The notes below the pieces were generated by a model that saw only the letters and a program-made list of their open reading frames with translations, searched no databases and had not been told where the DNA came from. Positions 1 to 5,109 of a DNA stretch of 5,109 bases are shown piece after piece (position 1 is the first letter of the stretch; each line of letters starts with the position of its first letter). The stretch spans positions 1 through 5,109 of the forward strand of contig JAGLTY010000178.1 in assembly GCA_023135025.1 (NCBI GenBank). The letters run 5' to 3'. This DNA is from Bacteroidales bacterium. GTDB lineage: Bacteria > Bacteroidota > Bacteroidia > Bacteroidales > GCA-2748055. The position numbers and the translations under genes were made by a program.

Positions 1-902
1 GTATAATGCTTTAACCGTTCTACCAGGGTTTGGTTCAATGTTCCACCCCCGGTAATAAGGAGGGACTGAATACCTGCATCATTGATACCCCGTGAGATTT
101 GCAGAGCGATATGCTCCAGCACGGTTGCCATTAAATCATTTGTAGCTATACCACTCTCCTGCATCAAAGGGAGGAATTGATCCAGGAACCACTCTCTGCC
201 CAGCGATTTCGGTCCACTTGCTGAATAGTAATCCAGTCTGTTCAGCTTTTCAAACAGCTCTTTTTGAACAACCCCTTTTCGGGCCATCTCACCATCCCGG
301 TCAAATGTCAGCCCCTCCAGGGCAGCCACACTGTTGAGTGCCATATTGGCCGGACAGAGATCGTAAGCGATTTGCTCTCCCTTACTATTTTCACAGGATA
401 TGTTGGCAAATCCACCCAGGTTCAGACATCCCTCATATTTATGAAAGAGCATCCGATCGCCCAGTGGTACCAACGGTGCACCCTGCCCCCCCTGTGCCAC
501 ATCTTCACTCCGGAAATCATTGATGACCGTAACTCCTGTCTTTTCTGCCATGATCCGGCCATTGCCGGCCTGGAGGGTTACTCCTCGTTTAGGATCGTGA
601 AGAATGGTATGTCCATGCGATGCAATGAAATCTGGAAACAGCCTCTTTTTTTTATGAAATTCATTAAGTAGTCCGGCATAGTGACTTCCAAGTTCCAGGT
701 CCAGTATATCGATCTCTTTCCGGCTCCAGTTACAGGAGTGCTCCAGCTTCCCTAAAAGTTCTTCGCTATAGGGAACAGTTTCGGCCTCGAGAATATCGTA
801 TTCCCACTGTTGACCGTCCCAATCAAAATCACAGCATGCCAGATCCACACCATCCATGGATGATCCCGACATCAATCCGGTAACCCTGTATGTCTCTTTC
901 AT
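1..902 (-). CDS. anmK: Anhydro-N-acetylmuramic acid kinase AnmK (partial, 3' end cut by window edge)
   Basis: This cytoplasmic sugar kinase uses ATP and water to open the 1,6-anhydro ring of anhydroMurNAc and phosphorylate it to MurNAc-6-phosphate, a step of peptidoglycan recycling. I translated the minus strand from the ATG at 902-900 and obtained 300 uninterrupted residues running off position 1. Family landmarks are clear: the N-terminal GLMSGSSMDG phosphate-binding signature (residues 9-18), ASHGHTI (94-100), VINDFRSEDVAQGGQGAPLVP region (126-146), YDLCPAN (180-186) with D181 in the place of the family's catalytic aspartate, and the ATPase-fold motif TGGGTLN (284-290). Family members are roughly 350-370 residues, so about 50-70 C-terminal residues lie outside the window. 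The start sits 10 bp after the stop of the upstream M23 peptidase gene, with no Shine-Dalgarno, suggesting co-transcription and perhaps coupled translation. The identification is essentially certain; the catalytic-residue assignment is by motif comparison from memory. Confidence 0.96.
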   Translation of the reverse strand, partial: MKETYRVTGLMSGSSMDGVDLACCDFDWDGQQWEYDILEAETVPYSEELLGKLEHSCNWSRKEIDILDLELGSHYAGLLNEFHKKKRLFPDFIASHGHTILHDPKRGVTLQAGNGRIMAEKTGVTVINDFRSEDVAQGGQGAPLVPLGDRMLFHKYEGCLNLGGFANISCENSKGEQIAYDLCPANMALNSVAALEGLTFDRDGEMARKGVVQKELFEKLNRLDYYSASGPKSLGREWFLDQFLPLMQESGIATNDLMATVLEHIALQISRGINDAGIQSLLITGGGTLNQTLVERLKHY

Positions 903-912
903 TGAACAATGT

Positions 913-2625
913 TTACCAGTTAAAAGTAGTATGCAGGAGGTTTACATTTCCCTTTTTGTCGACCACATAAAGCTCAAGTTCATGCGCCGATCCTTTCGTA
1001 ATGCGCTTTAGGTCAAATTTGTACAGAAGCAGATTACTCTTCGGGTCATACTCAAAAAGGGCCCACTGGTTGTCAATATAGCCTTCATAGTTTTCGATCC
1101 CGGAAAGATCATCAAGGATGGTAAAGCGCAGCTGCTTCCTGCCACTGTAGTCGCCTCTTTTACTGTTGTTTAATGGAATGATTTCAGGTGCAATGGTATC
1201 CAGTGCAACACTGTATTCCCCAAAGTTTCTCAGTTTGGCCACCACAGCACCATCTCTATATTCGCCTCCTGCAGATTCAACTTCATTGTCATCGTTGTGT
1301 GAGATGAGCAGTAGTTTTTTATATAGCGTTGGATCGATAGAAGGACTCTTAATGGAGAGGGTGTAGGATGAGTGTACCGGCACCTCCCTGCTGGCGATAT
1401 GATAAAACGGGGTGAGTGATCCATCTGCCTGAGGGGAGATAGAGAATGTAAAGTCCATATTCTGATAGAGAGCATTGGCAGGTATATCTACCCGTACAGG
1501 ACCCTCTTCAAAGCTGTTGGCCTTGTTATATTTCATGGTGGTTACATTACCAGTATCAGTATCGGGAACAGCAACAGTTTCGTTACTGCCCTGAATGGAA
1601 AATTCAAGCACAGAGCTGTTGCCCGCCACATCTGTGGCCACGATCCGGATCGGGTACCTCCTGGATTCATCCACCACCAGCGCCTGGTTATCAACTGATT
1701 TGTTATAGATCCTAAGCCTGTCGTTGGGCAGGCGATGAAGCCGGTGGGCCTTGATACCGGATCTGATGCGCTCTTCATAGTCGGTATGTGCATTGATATA
1801 CCTTGTTTCAGAAAAGGAGAATTCATCCATCACATGGCTGTAAGAGAGCTTGTTGTCCACATACATTTCAAGTGTATGGACCCCGCACCTGTTGGAGGCG
1901 CCATCCAGGTAATCAAATACCTCCACACTGATACCAAGGGTCCCTGAACCATCAATTTTTGTACCGTAAGGAATGGTATAGATACCATTGTCTTTGACAA
2001 CCCGGATCGAAAACTTTTCTGATTTACCATTCAAATGGCTTCTATTGTCCATTGGATAGAGATGGAGCGAATGGAACCTGGGTGCCACCCGGTCCTTGAT
2101 ATCAAAATTGTAGTTAAGCACATTGGTTGGATGCTGGTTGGAAGAGGAGCGAATCTCAAAATGAAGATGTGGTCCTGAAGAGCCGCCTGTGTTTCCCGAA
2201 TAGGCGATAAATTCCCCTCTCTCCAGGGGGAACGTTTCCTGTTTCAGATAGAGGTCCACCATATGTGATTGCTGTTTATACTGCATACTGTTTACGTAGG
2301 CCGCAATATCGTCCCGGTATCGGTCCAGGTGTCCGTAAACAGAAGTGAAACCATTGGGGTGGGTTATATAGATAGATTTACCATATCCGTTGGTCTGAAC
2401 CTTGATCCTTGAGATGTAGCCATCATCGATGGAGAAAACATGATGGCCAATGGTACCCTGGGTTTTAATATCAATGCCCGAGTGAAAATGATCACTCCTG
2501 ATCTCTCCAAAATTACCTGAAAGGTAGATGGGGATTTTCACAGGAGGATGGAACGTGATCCCATCCTGCCCGATGCTGTATAGCATAAGGAATTGTATAA
2601 AAATCAGGCTTATGGTTCTGCGCAT
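913..2625 (-). CDS. Secreted M23-family zinc metallopeptidase with long beta-rich C-terminal region
   Basis: This 570-residue protein is probably a cell-wall endopeptidase acting in the periplasm. Residues 1 to about 19 form a signal peptide (basic MRR, then a hydrophobic stretch ending SIGQ) without a lipobox cysteine. The M23 (LytM/lysostaphin-type) domain spans roughly 30-175. H48 and D52 form the HxxxD zinc motif, H99 lies in YGHLD, and H153/H155 form the HLH motif in GPHLHFE, so all expected zinc and catalytic residues are present. An insert of about 30 residues (102-134) separates YGHLD from the ERGEFIAYSGNTG segment. Residues about 180-570 carry no motif I can name with certainty, but ATDVAGNSS (330-338) and VVDKKGNVN (554-562) resemble closing strands of Ig-like/FN3-like domains. 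The gene precedes anmK by 10 bp and is divergent from the zapA operon. Whether it cleaves peptide cross-bridges, and which bond, cannot be read from sequence. Start chosen because it supplies the signal peptide. Confidence 0.93.
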   Translation of the reverse strand: MRRTISLIFIQFLMLYSIGQDGITFHPPVKIPIYLSGNFGEIRSDHFHSGIDIKTQGTIGHHVFSIDDGYISRIKVQTNGYGKSIYITHPNGFTSVYGHLDRYRDDIAAYVNSMQYKQQSHMVDLYLKQETFPLERGEFIAYSGNTGGSSGPHLHFEIRSSSNQHPTNVLNYNFDIKDRVAPRFHSLHLYPMDNRSHLNGKSEKFSIRVVKDNGIYTIPYGTKIDGSGTLGISVEVFDYLDGASNRCGVHTLEMYVDNKLSYSHVMDEFSFSETRYINAHTDYEERIRSGIKAHRLHRLPNDRLRIYNKSVDNQALVVDESRRYPIRIVATDVAGNSSVLEFSIQGSNETVAVPDTDTGNVTTMKYNKANSFEEGPVRVDIPANALYQNMDFTFSISPQADGSLTPFYHIASREVPVHSSYTLSIKSPSIDPTLYKKLLLISHNDDNEVESAGGEYRDGAVVAKLRNFGEYSVALDTIAPEIIPLNNSKRGDYSGRKQLRFTILDDLSGIENYEGYIDNQWALFEYDPKSNLLLYKFDLKRITKGSAHELELYVVDKKGNVNLLHTTFNW

Positions 2626-2650
2626 CGTCTTCTCAGGGTTATTGAAAACT

Positions 2651-2658
2651 CAAAACTA
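2651..2658 (-). promoter_or_regulatory. Candidate -7 element for the M23-anmK transcription unit
   Basis: The minus strand reads TAGTTTTG here, a full match to the Bacteroidota -7 consensus TAnnTTTG, and it lies 25 bp upstream of the M23 start codon, giving a short leader of about 20 nt. No TTTG-like -33 element is found at the usual 19-bp spacing (the bases there read TACC), so this is only a candidate. A second, weaker motif (TTATTTTG, minus strand of 2710-2717) overlaps the plus-strand promoter. Confidence 0.35.
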
Positions 2659-2697
2659 TGGTTTTATTTTCAAGCTTGGTAGTTTCGGAATTGAAAG

Positions 2698-2728
2698 TTT
2701 TAAACGGATCAAAATAATTCTATATTTG
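2698..2728 (+). promoter_or_regulatory. Bacteroidota-type promoter for the coiled-coil/zapA operon
   Basis: A TTTT element at 2698-2701 (consensus -33 TTTG) is followed after exactly 19 bp by TATATTTG at 2721-2728, a full match to the -7 consensus TAnnTTTG. Transcription would begin near 2734, leaving a leader of only about 14 nt before the ATG at 2748. This fits the absence of a Shine-Dalgarno at that start. Confidence 0.6.
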
Positions 2729-2747
2729 TATTATATATCTCTGTTGA

Positions 2748-3041
2748 ATGAGTGCTGAACAGACTGAAATACTTGAAGGAATCAGGCAAAAAATTCAATC
2801 GGCGAAAGTCCGGTTGAAGGAGCAGCAGGATGAGAACATCCGGTTGAAAGAGCAATATGAGGATCTTCAGAAATCGGATCAGCAGAAACAGTCAGTAATT
2901 GATGAATTGAAACAGAAAAACCAGAAATTGTCGCTGGTAAATGGGATCATGGCTGATGGTGAAGAGACACAGGATGCCAGGATACAGATAAATAGAATTG
3001 TGCGGGAGATTGACAAATGTATTGCTCTTTTAAACAGATAA
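2748..3041 (+). CDS. Small coiled-coil protein encoded directly upstream of zapA (possible ZapB-like division factor)
   Basis: This is a 97-residue, highly charged protein rich in Glu, Lys and Gln. Residues about 8-65 are almost free of helix breakers and carry heptad-like leucine/isoleucine spacing (for example IRLKEQYEDLQK and VIDELKQKNQKLSLV), predicting a continuous coiled coil. A short loop around 69-75 (ADGEETQ) is followed by an amphipathic C-terminal helix ending VREIDKCIALLNR. There is no signal peptide or membrane segment, so it should be cytoplasmic. From my knowledge of the phylum, a similar short coiled-coil protein with a REIDKCIALLN-type tail commonly precedes zapA. The gene leads a two-gene operon with zapA, 7 bp apart, which suggests a joint role at the Z ring. 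By size and coiled-coil nature it resembles ZapB, the ZapA partner of gammaproteobacteria, but I see no sequence motif that proves homology, so the function is inferred from context only. Confidence 0.88.
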   Translation: MSAEQTEILEGIRQKIQSAKVRLKEQQDENIRLKEQYEDLQKSDQQKQSVIDELKQKNQKLSLVNGIMADGEETQDARIQINRIVREIDKCIALLNR

Positions 3042-3048
3042 GAAGGGG

Positions 3049-3336
3049 ATGACGGACGATATGTTTTCCATAAAAGTTCAGATTGCAGAGCGTTTTTATC
3101 CCCTGAAGATAAAACGCCAGGATGAAGAGAAGATAAGGCAGGCTGCCAGACTGATCAATGATAAGGTTCTGCAGTATAAACAGAGATATACTGATAAAGA
3201 CACACAGGATTTTATGGCCATGGCAACCCTTCAGTTTGTGATAAACCTGATCGATTGCGAACAACAACAAAATGTTGTATCTTTGGAAAAGGAGTTGGGA
3301 AGTTTAAGTAGTGAGCTGGATGAATTATTGAAATAA
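3049..3336 (+). CDS. zapA: Cell division protein ZapA
   Basis: ZapA is a small cytoplasmic protein that binds FtsZ and bundles its protofilaments, stabilising the Z ring at midcell. The 95-residue product has the family layout: an N-terminal beta-hairpin domain (FSIKVQIAERFYPLKIKRQDEE, about 6-27), the helix with AARLINDKVLQYKQRY (32-47), the conserved DKDTQDFMAMATLQF segment (49-63), and a C-terminal coiled-coil helix (about 64-95) used for dimer and tetramer formation. The length is typical. The purine-rich AAGGGG at 3043-3048 abuts the ATG at 3049 with no spacer, which is odd for a Shine-Dalgarno. The next ATG (3061, residue 5) would have a 12-bp spacing, so the true start may be either; both keep the whole domain. 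It is co-transcribed with the coiled-coil gene. No terminator is visible between zapA and the promoter of the following small RNA. Confidence 0.94.
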   Translation: MTDDMFSIKVQIAERFYPLKIKRQDEEKIRQAARLINDKVLQYKQRYTDKDTQDFMAMATLQFVINLIDCEQQQNVVSLEKELGSLSSELDELLK

Positions 3337-3367
3337 GAGTAATAGCGTTCTTATACATATTAAAGAG

Positions 3368-3398
3368 TTTGCCCGCATTGTTTCTTCAATTATTTTTG
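3368..3398 (+). promoter_or_regulatory. Perfect Bacteroidota promoter driving the small RNA after zapA
   Basis: TTTG at 3368-3371, a 19-bp spacer and TATTTTTG at 3391-3398 match both the -33 (TTTG) and -7 (TAnnTTTG) consensus elements completely at the optimal spacing. It is the strongest promoter in the window. The predicted transcription start is about 3403-3405. No start codon with a useful frame follows, so the transcript is expected to be non-coding at least up to the terminator at 3519-3542. Confidence 0.78.
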
Positions 3399-3404
3399 AA
3401 ACTC

Positions 3405-3541
3405 AACATTTATCATTTTGGAGCAAAGCTCGGATTGCGTAAAGCAGGCCAAAGTTCCGGTTCGCCGGGATACTGAAACATTCAGTCATTGGACACTTGA
3501 TATGATCTGGCAGTTCCACCCATGTTTTACTGGGGTTTTTT
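3405..3541 (+). ncRNA. ssrS: Probable 6S RNA (RNA polymerase regulator), about 137 nt
   Basis: A discrete transcript is bounded by a perfect promoter and a terminator and contains no coding frame. Visible pairing supports a rod-like structure. The ends close by AACAT (3405-3409) with ATGTT (3522-3526) and by TGGAGC (3419-3424) with GTTCCA (3513-3518, one G-U). An inner helix CCAA/TTGG (3449-3452 with 3489-3492) encloses a CCGG-TTCG-CCGG hairpin (3457-3468) and an ACTGAA-ACA-TTCAGT hairpin (3472-3486). 6S RNA binds the housekeeping RNA polymerase holoenzyme by mimicking an open promoter: a long hairpin with a central bubble, often with a small hairpin on the bubble's 3' side. The gene lies beside zapA, as ssrS does in enterobacteria. 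It is shorter than the roughly 180 nt of Escherichia coli 6S. The presence of a small RNA is well supported; the 6S identity is inferred from position and shape, not from a covariance model, and another regulatory RNA or an rny leader is possible. Confidence 0.6.
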
Positions 3542-3542
3542 T
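3519..3542 (+). terminator. Intrinsic terminator of the small RNA
   Basis: CCCA (3519-3522), a bulged T, GT (3524-3525), a TTT loop and ACTGGG (3529-3534) form a six-pair hairpin, followed by one G and seven Ts (3536-3542). The hairpin is short, so readthrough into rny, whose start codon lies about 50 bp downstream, is plausible. Its 5' arm shares bases 3522-3526 with the closing helix of the small RNA, so the two pairings exclude each other. Confidence 0.6.
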
Positions 3543-3547
3543 AAAAT

Positions 3548-3579
3548 TTTGAGGGAATATGCGGGTTTTTTTATTTTCT
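3548..3579 (+). promoter_or_regulatory. Weak candidate promoter for rny
   Basis: A perfect -33 element TTTG (3548-3551) is followed after 20 bp by TATTTTCT (3572-3579), which keeps the TA and two of the four TTTG bases of the -7 consensus. Transcription would start near 3584-3586, giving a leader of about 10 nt before the rny ATG. The surrounding AT-rich sequence makes a chance match likely. Transcription of rny by readthrough from the small RNA promoter is the alternative. Confidence 0.25.
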
Positions 3580-3593
3580 AAAATGAACAACCT

Positions 3594-5109
3594 ATGGAAC
3601 TGTTAATGCATTTATTGGTGCTGCAGTCGCCCATGGTCATGTATCTTGTAATAGGAGGTGCTTCACTGTTGTTGGGAACAGGAGTTGCCTATTTCCTTGT
3701 CAATAAAGTTGTCAGGGGAAAGAGCAGTAACCTGCTCAAAGAGGCGGAAGTTGAAGCGGAGATGATCAAGCAACAGAAGATACTGCAGGCCAAGGAGAAG
3801 TTTCTTCAGCTAAAGGAAGAACACGAGAAGCTCATCAATGAGAAGAATGGAAAGCTGAATCAGAGAGAAAATGAGGTAAAGCAGAAAGAATTTTCTATCA
3901 ACCAGAAGCAGGAAGATATACAACGTAAGAGACAGGAGGTAGATACCATCCGTGAAAATCTCACTGTACAGCTTGAAATTATTGATAAAAAGAAAGATGA
4001 ACTTGAGCGCTCCCACCGTATTCAGGTGGAGCAACTACAGACCATATCGGGACTTTCGGCTGAAGAGGCCAAAGAGCAACTGGTAGAATCCCTTAAGGAG
4101 GAGGCCAGGACAGAGGCCATGTCACTGATCAATGAGATCGTTGATGAGGCCAAGATGACAGCCAATAAGGAGGCGAAGAATATTGTAATCAAAACCATTC
4201 AGCGAGTGGCCAGTGAAACTGCTATTGAAAATGCGGTGACTGTCTTTCATATCGAATCGGATGAGCTGAAGGGTAGGATTATTGGAAGGGAAGGTCGCAA
4301 TATAAGGGCCCTGGAGGCTGCCACAGGTGTAGAAGTGATTGTGGACGATACTCCGGAAGCCATTATTCTCTCTGCATTTGACCCTGTACGAAGAGAAGTA
4401 GCCAGGCTTTCACTGCACCAGCTGGTAACCGATGGGCGTATTCATCCGGCCAGAATCGAGGAGGTGGTGGCCAAAACAAGGAAGCAGATTGAGGAGGAGA
4501 TCATAGAGGTTGGGAAACGTACAGCCATCGATCTGGGGATCCATGGATTGCATCCCGAACTAACCCGTATGGTTGGAAAGATGAAATACCGCTCATCATA
4601 CGGACAGAACCTGCTCCAGCACTCCAGGGAGGTTTCCAATCTCTGTGCCATTATGGCTACGGAACTGGGACTGAATGCCAAACTCGCCAGGAGGGCCGGT
4701 TTGCTGCACGATATAGGCAAAGTGCCCGATGATGAGCCGGAGATTCCCCATGCAGTATATGGTATGAAGCTGGCAGAGAAATACAAAGAGAAATCCGATG
4801 TATGCAATGCCATCGGGTCACACCACGACGAGGTGGAGATGACCACTCTCCTGGCACCCATTGTTCAGGTTTGTGATGCCATATCAGGAGCCCGTCCCGG
4901 GGCACGCCGCGAAGTGGTCGAATCCTATATCAAGCGCCTGAAAGAGCTTGAAGCGATGGCCTTATCCTATCCAGGTGTATTGAAGACCTATGCCATTCAG
5001 GCCGGCAGGGAGCTGAGGGTTATTGTGGGAAGTGAGAAAGTCACGGATAAAGATGCAGAGAGCCTCTCCTTTGATATAGCCAGGAAGATCCAGGATGAGA
5101 TGACCTATC
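3594..5109 (+). CDS. rny: Ribonuclease Y (partial, 3' end cut by window edge)
   Basis: RNase Y is a membrane-anchored endoribonuclease that starts mRNA turnover. I translated 505 uninterrupted codons to the window edge. Domains in order: a hydrophobic N-terminal membrane segment (about 15-38, [20 protein letters not shown]), a long charged coiled coil (about 45-190), a KH RNA-binding domain with the [12 protein letters not shown] loop (227-238), and an HD phosphohydrolase domain (about 335-435). In the HD domain H343, the H372-D373 pair in LLHDIGK, H410/H411-D412 and D428 in [13 protein letters not shown] are all present, so the metal site looks intact. The last visible residues ([13 protein letters not shown], then [12 protein letters not shown]) are the conserved C-terminal tail; against a usual 510-525 residues, only a short end is missing. 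No Shine-Dalgarno precedes the ATG at 3594, and in-frame ATGs at residues 5, 14 and 16 are alternative starts. The upstream ATG at 3583 is out of frame and soon stopped. The gene follows the probable 6S RNA in the same direction. Confidence 0.97.
   Translation, partial: MELLMHLLVLQSPMVMYLVIGGASLLLGTGVAYFLVNKVVRGKSSNLLKEAEVEAEMIKQQKILQAKEKFLQLKEEHEKLINEKNGKLNQRENEVKQKEFSINQKQEDIQRKRQEVDTIRENLTVQLEIIDKKKDELERSHRIQVEQLQTISGLSAEEAKEQLVESLKEEARTEAMSLINEIVDEAKMTANKEAKNIVIKTIQRVASETAIENAVTVFHIESDELKGRIIGREGRNIRALEAATGVEVIVDDTPEAIILSAFDPVRREVARLSLHQLVTDGRIHPARIEEVVAKTRKQIEEEIIEVGKRTAIDLGIHGLHPELTRMVGKMKYRSSYGQNLLQHSREVSNLCAIMATELGLNAKLARRAGLLHDIGKVPDDEPEIPHAVYGMKLAEKYKEKSDVCNAIGSHHDEVEMTTLLAPIVQVCDAISGARPGARREVVESYIKRLKELEAMALSYPGVLKTYAIQAGRELRVIVGSEKVTDKDAESLSFDIARKIQDEMTY

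Noticed and set aside
264..671. Open frame of 135 codons on the plus strand
   Set aside because: It is antisense to anmK, whose minus-strand translation carries all family motifs; the plus-strand product is low in recognisable features and has no start signals.
1166..2030. Several short open frames on both strands (66-94 codons)
   Set aside because: All overlap the M23 peptidase gene in other frames and have no independent promoter, start context or protein signature.
2947..3270. Minus-strand open frame of 107 codons across the coiled-coil gene and zapA
   Set aside because: It overlaps two well-supported genes and has no promoter or recognisable product.
3405..3541. Signal recognition particle RNA, RNase P RNA or tmRNA as the identity of the small RNA
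   Set aside because: I could not find the conserved SRP apical-loop motif, the RNase P GAGGAAAGUCC-type core or a tRNA-like end with a tag frame; the length is also too short for RNase P RNA and tmRNA.
3543..3575. AAAATTTT palindrome and a second T-run (3566-3572) as another terminator
   Set aside because: The palindrome is too short and AT-rich to be meaningful, and no stem precedes the second T-run.
3810..4034. Minus-strand 74-codon frame that looks like a hydrophobic membrane protein
   Set aside because: The hydrophobicity is a by-product of reading antisense to the Lys/Glu-rich coiled coil of RNase Y, where such codons turn into Phe/Leu codons.
4442..4905. Two minus-strand open frames of 139 and 82 codons
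   Set aside because: They lie antisense to the KH-HD part of rny, whose frame is intact and conserved; the antisense products show no family features.
1..5109. CRISPR arrays, insertion sequences, attachment sites, tRNA genes, defence or phage genes
   Set aside because: No spaced direct repeats, terminal inverted repeats, transposase or integrase motifs, or tRNA cloverleaf patterns were seen; all coding regions are housekeeping families with uniform composition.

Overview
The window reads as ordinary chromosomal DNA from a member of the Bacteroidota, most likely a Bacteroidales/Marinilabiliales-type organism. The evidence is the protein families and their order (M23 peptidase and AnmK on one strand; a coiled-coil protein, ZapA and RNase Y on the other), promoter motifs of the TTTG-N19-TAnnTTTG type, and weak or absent Shine-Dalgarno sequences before most starts. 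No mobile element, CRISPR array, tRNA, rRNA or transfer signature was seen. Five protein genes and one probable small RNA gene fill the window almost completely.

Left half, minus strand (1-2625): a secreted M23-family zinc metallopeptidase with an intact active site is followed 10 bp later by anmK (anhydro-N-acetylmuramic acid kinase), whose 3' end runs off the left edge. The pair looks like one transcription unit joining extracellular or periplasmic peptidoglycan cutting to cytoplasmic recycling of anhydroMurNAc.

Middle (2626-2747): a 122-bp divergent promoter region. The plus-strand promoter is a good match to the Bacteroidota consensus; the minus-strand one is weaker.

Right half, plus strand (2748-5109): a 97-residue coiled-coil protein and zapA (Z-ring-associated protein) lie 7 bp apart as a small division operon. 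The 257-bp gap after zapA is not empty. It holds a perfect Bacteroidota promoter, about 137 nt of self-complementary sequence, and a hairpin plus T7 terminator, so it is an independently transcribed small RNA gene. Its position beside zapA and its rod-like folding potential make 6S RNA (ssrS) the best guess. It is followed by rny (RNase Y: membrane anchor, coiled coil, KH, HD), which runs off the right edge only a short distance before its expected end.

Taken together the locus is a housekeeping cluster of cell-wall turnover, cell division, RNA polymerase regulation (probable 6S RNA) and mRNA decay. I see no evidence for an exotic new system. The least characterised items are the small RNA, the coiled-coil partner of ZapA, and the beta-rich C-terminal part of the M23 protein.
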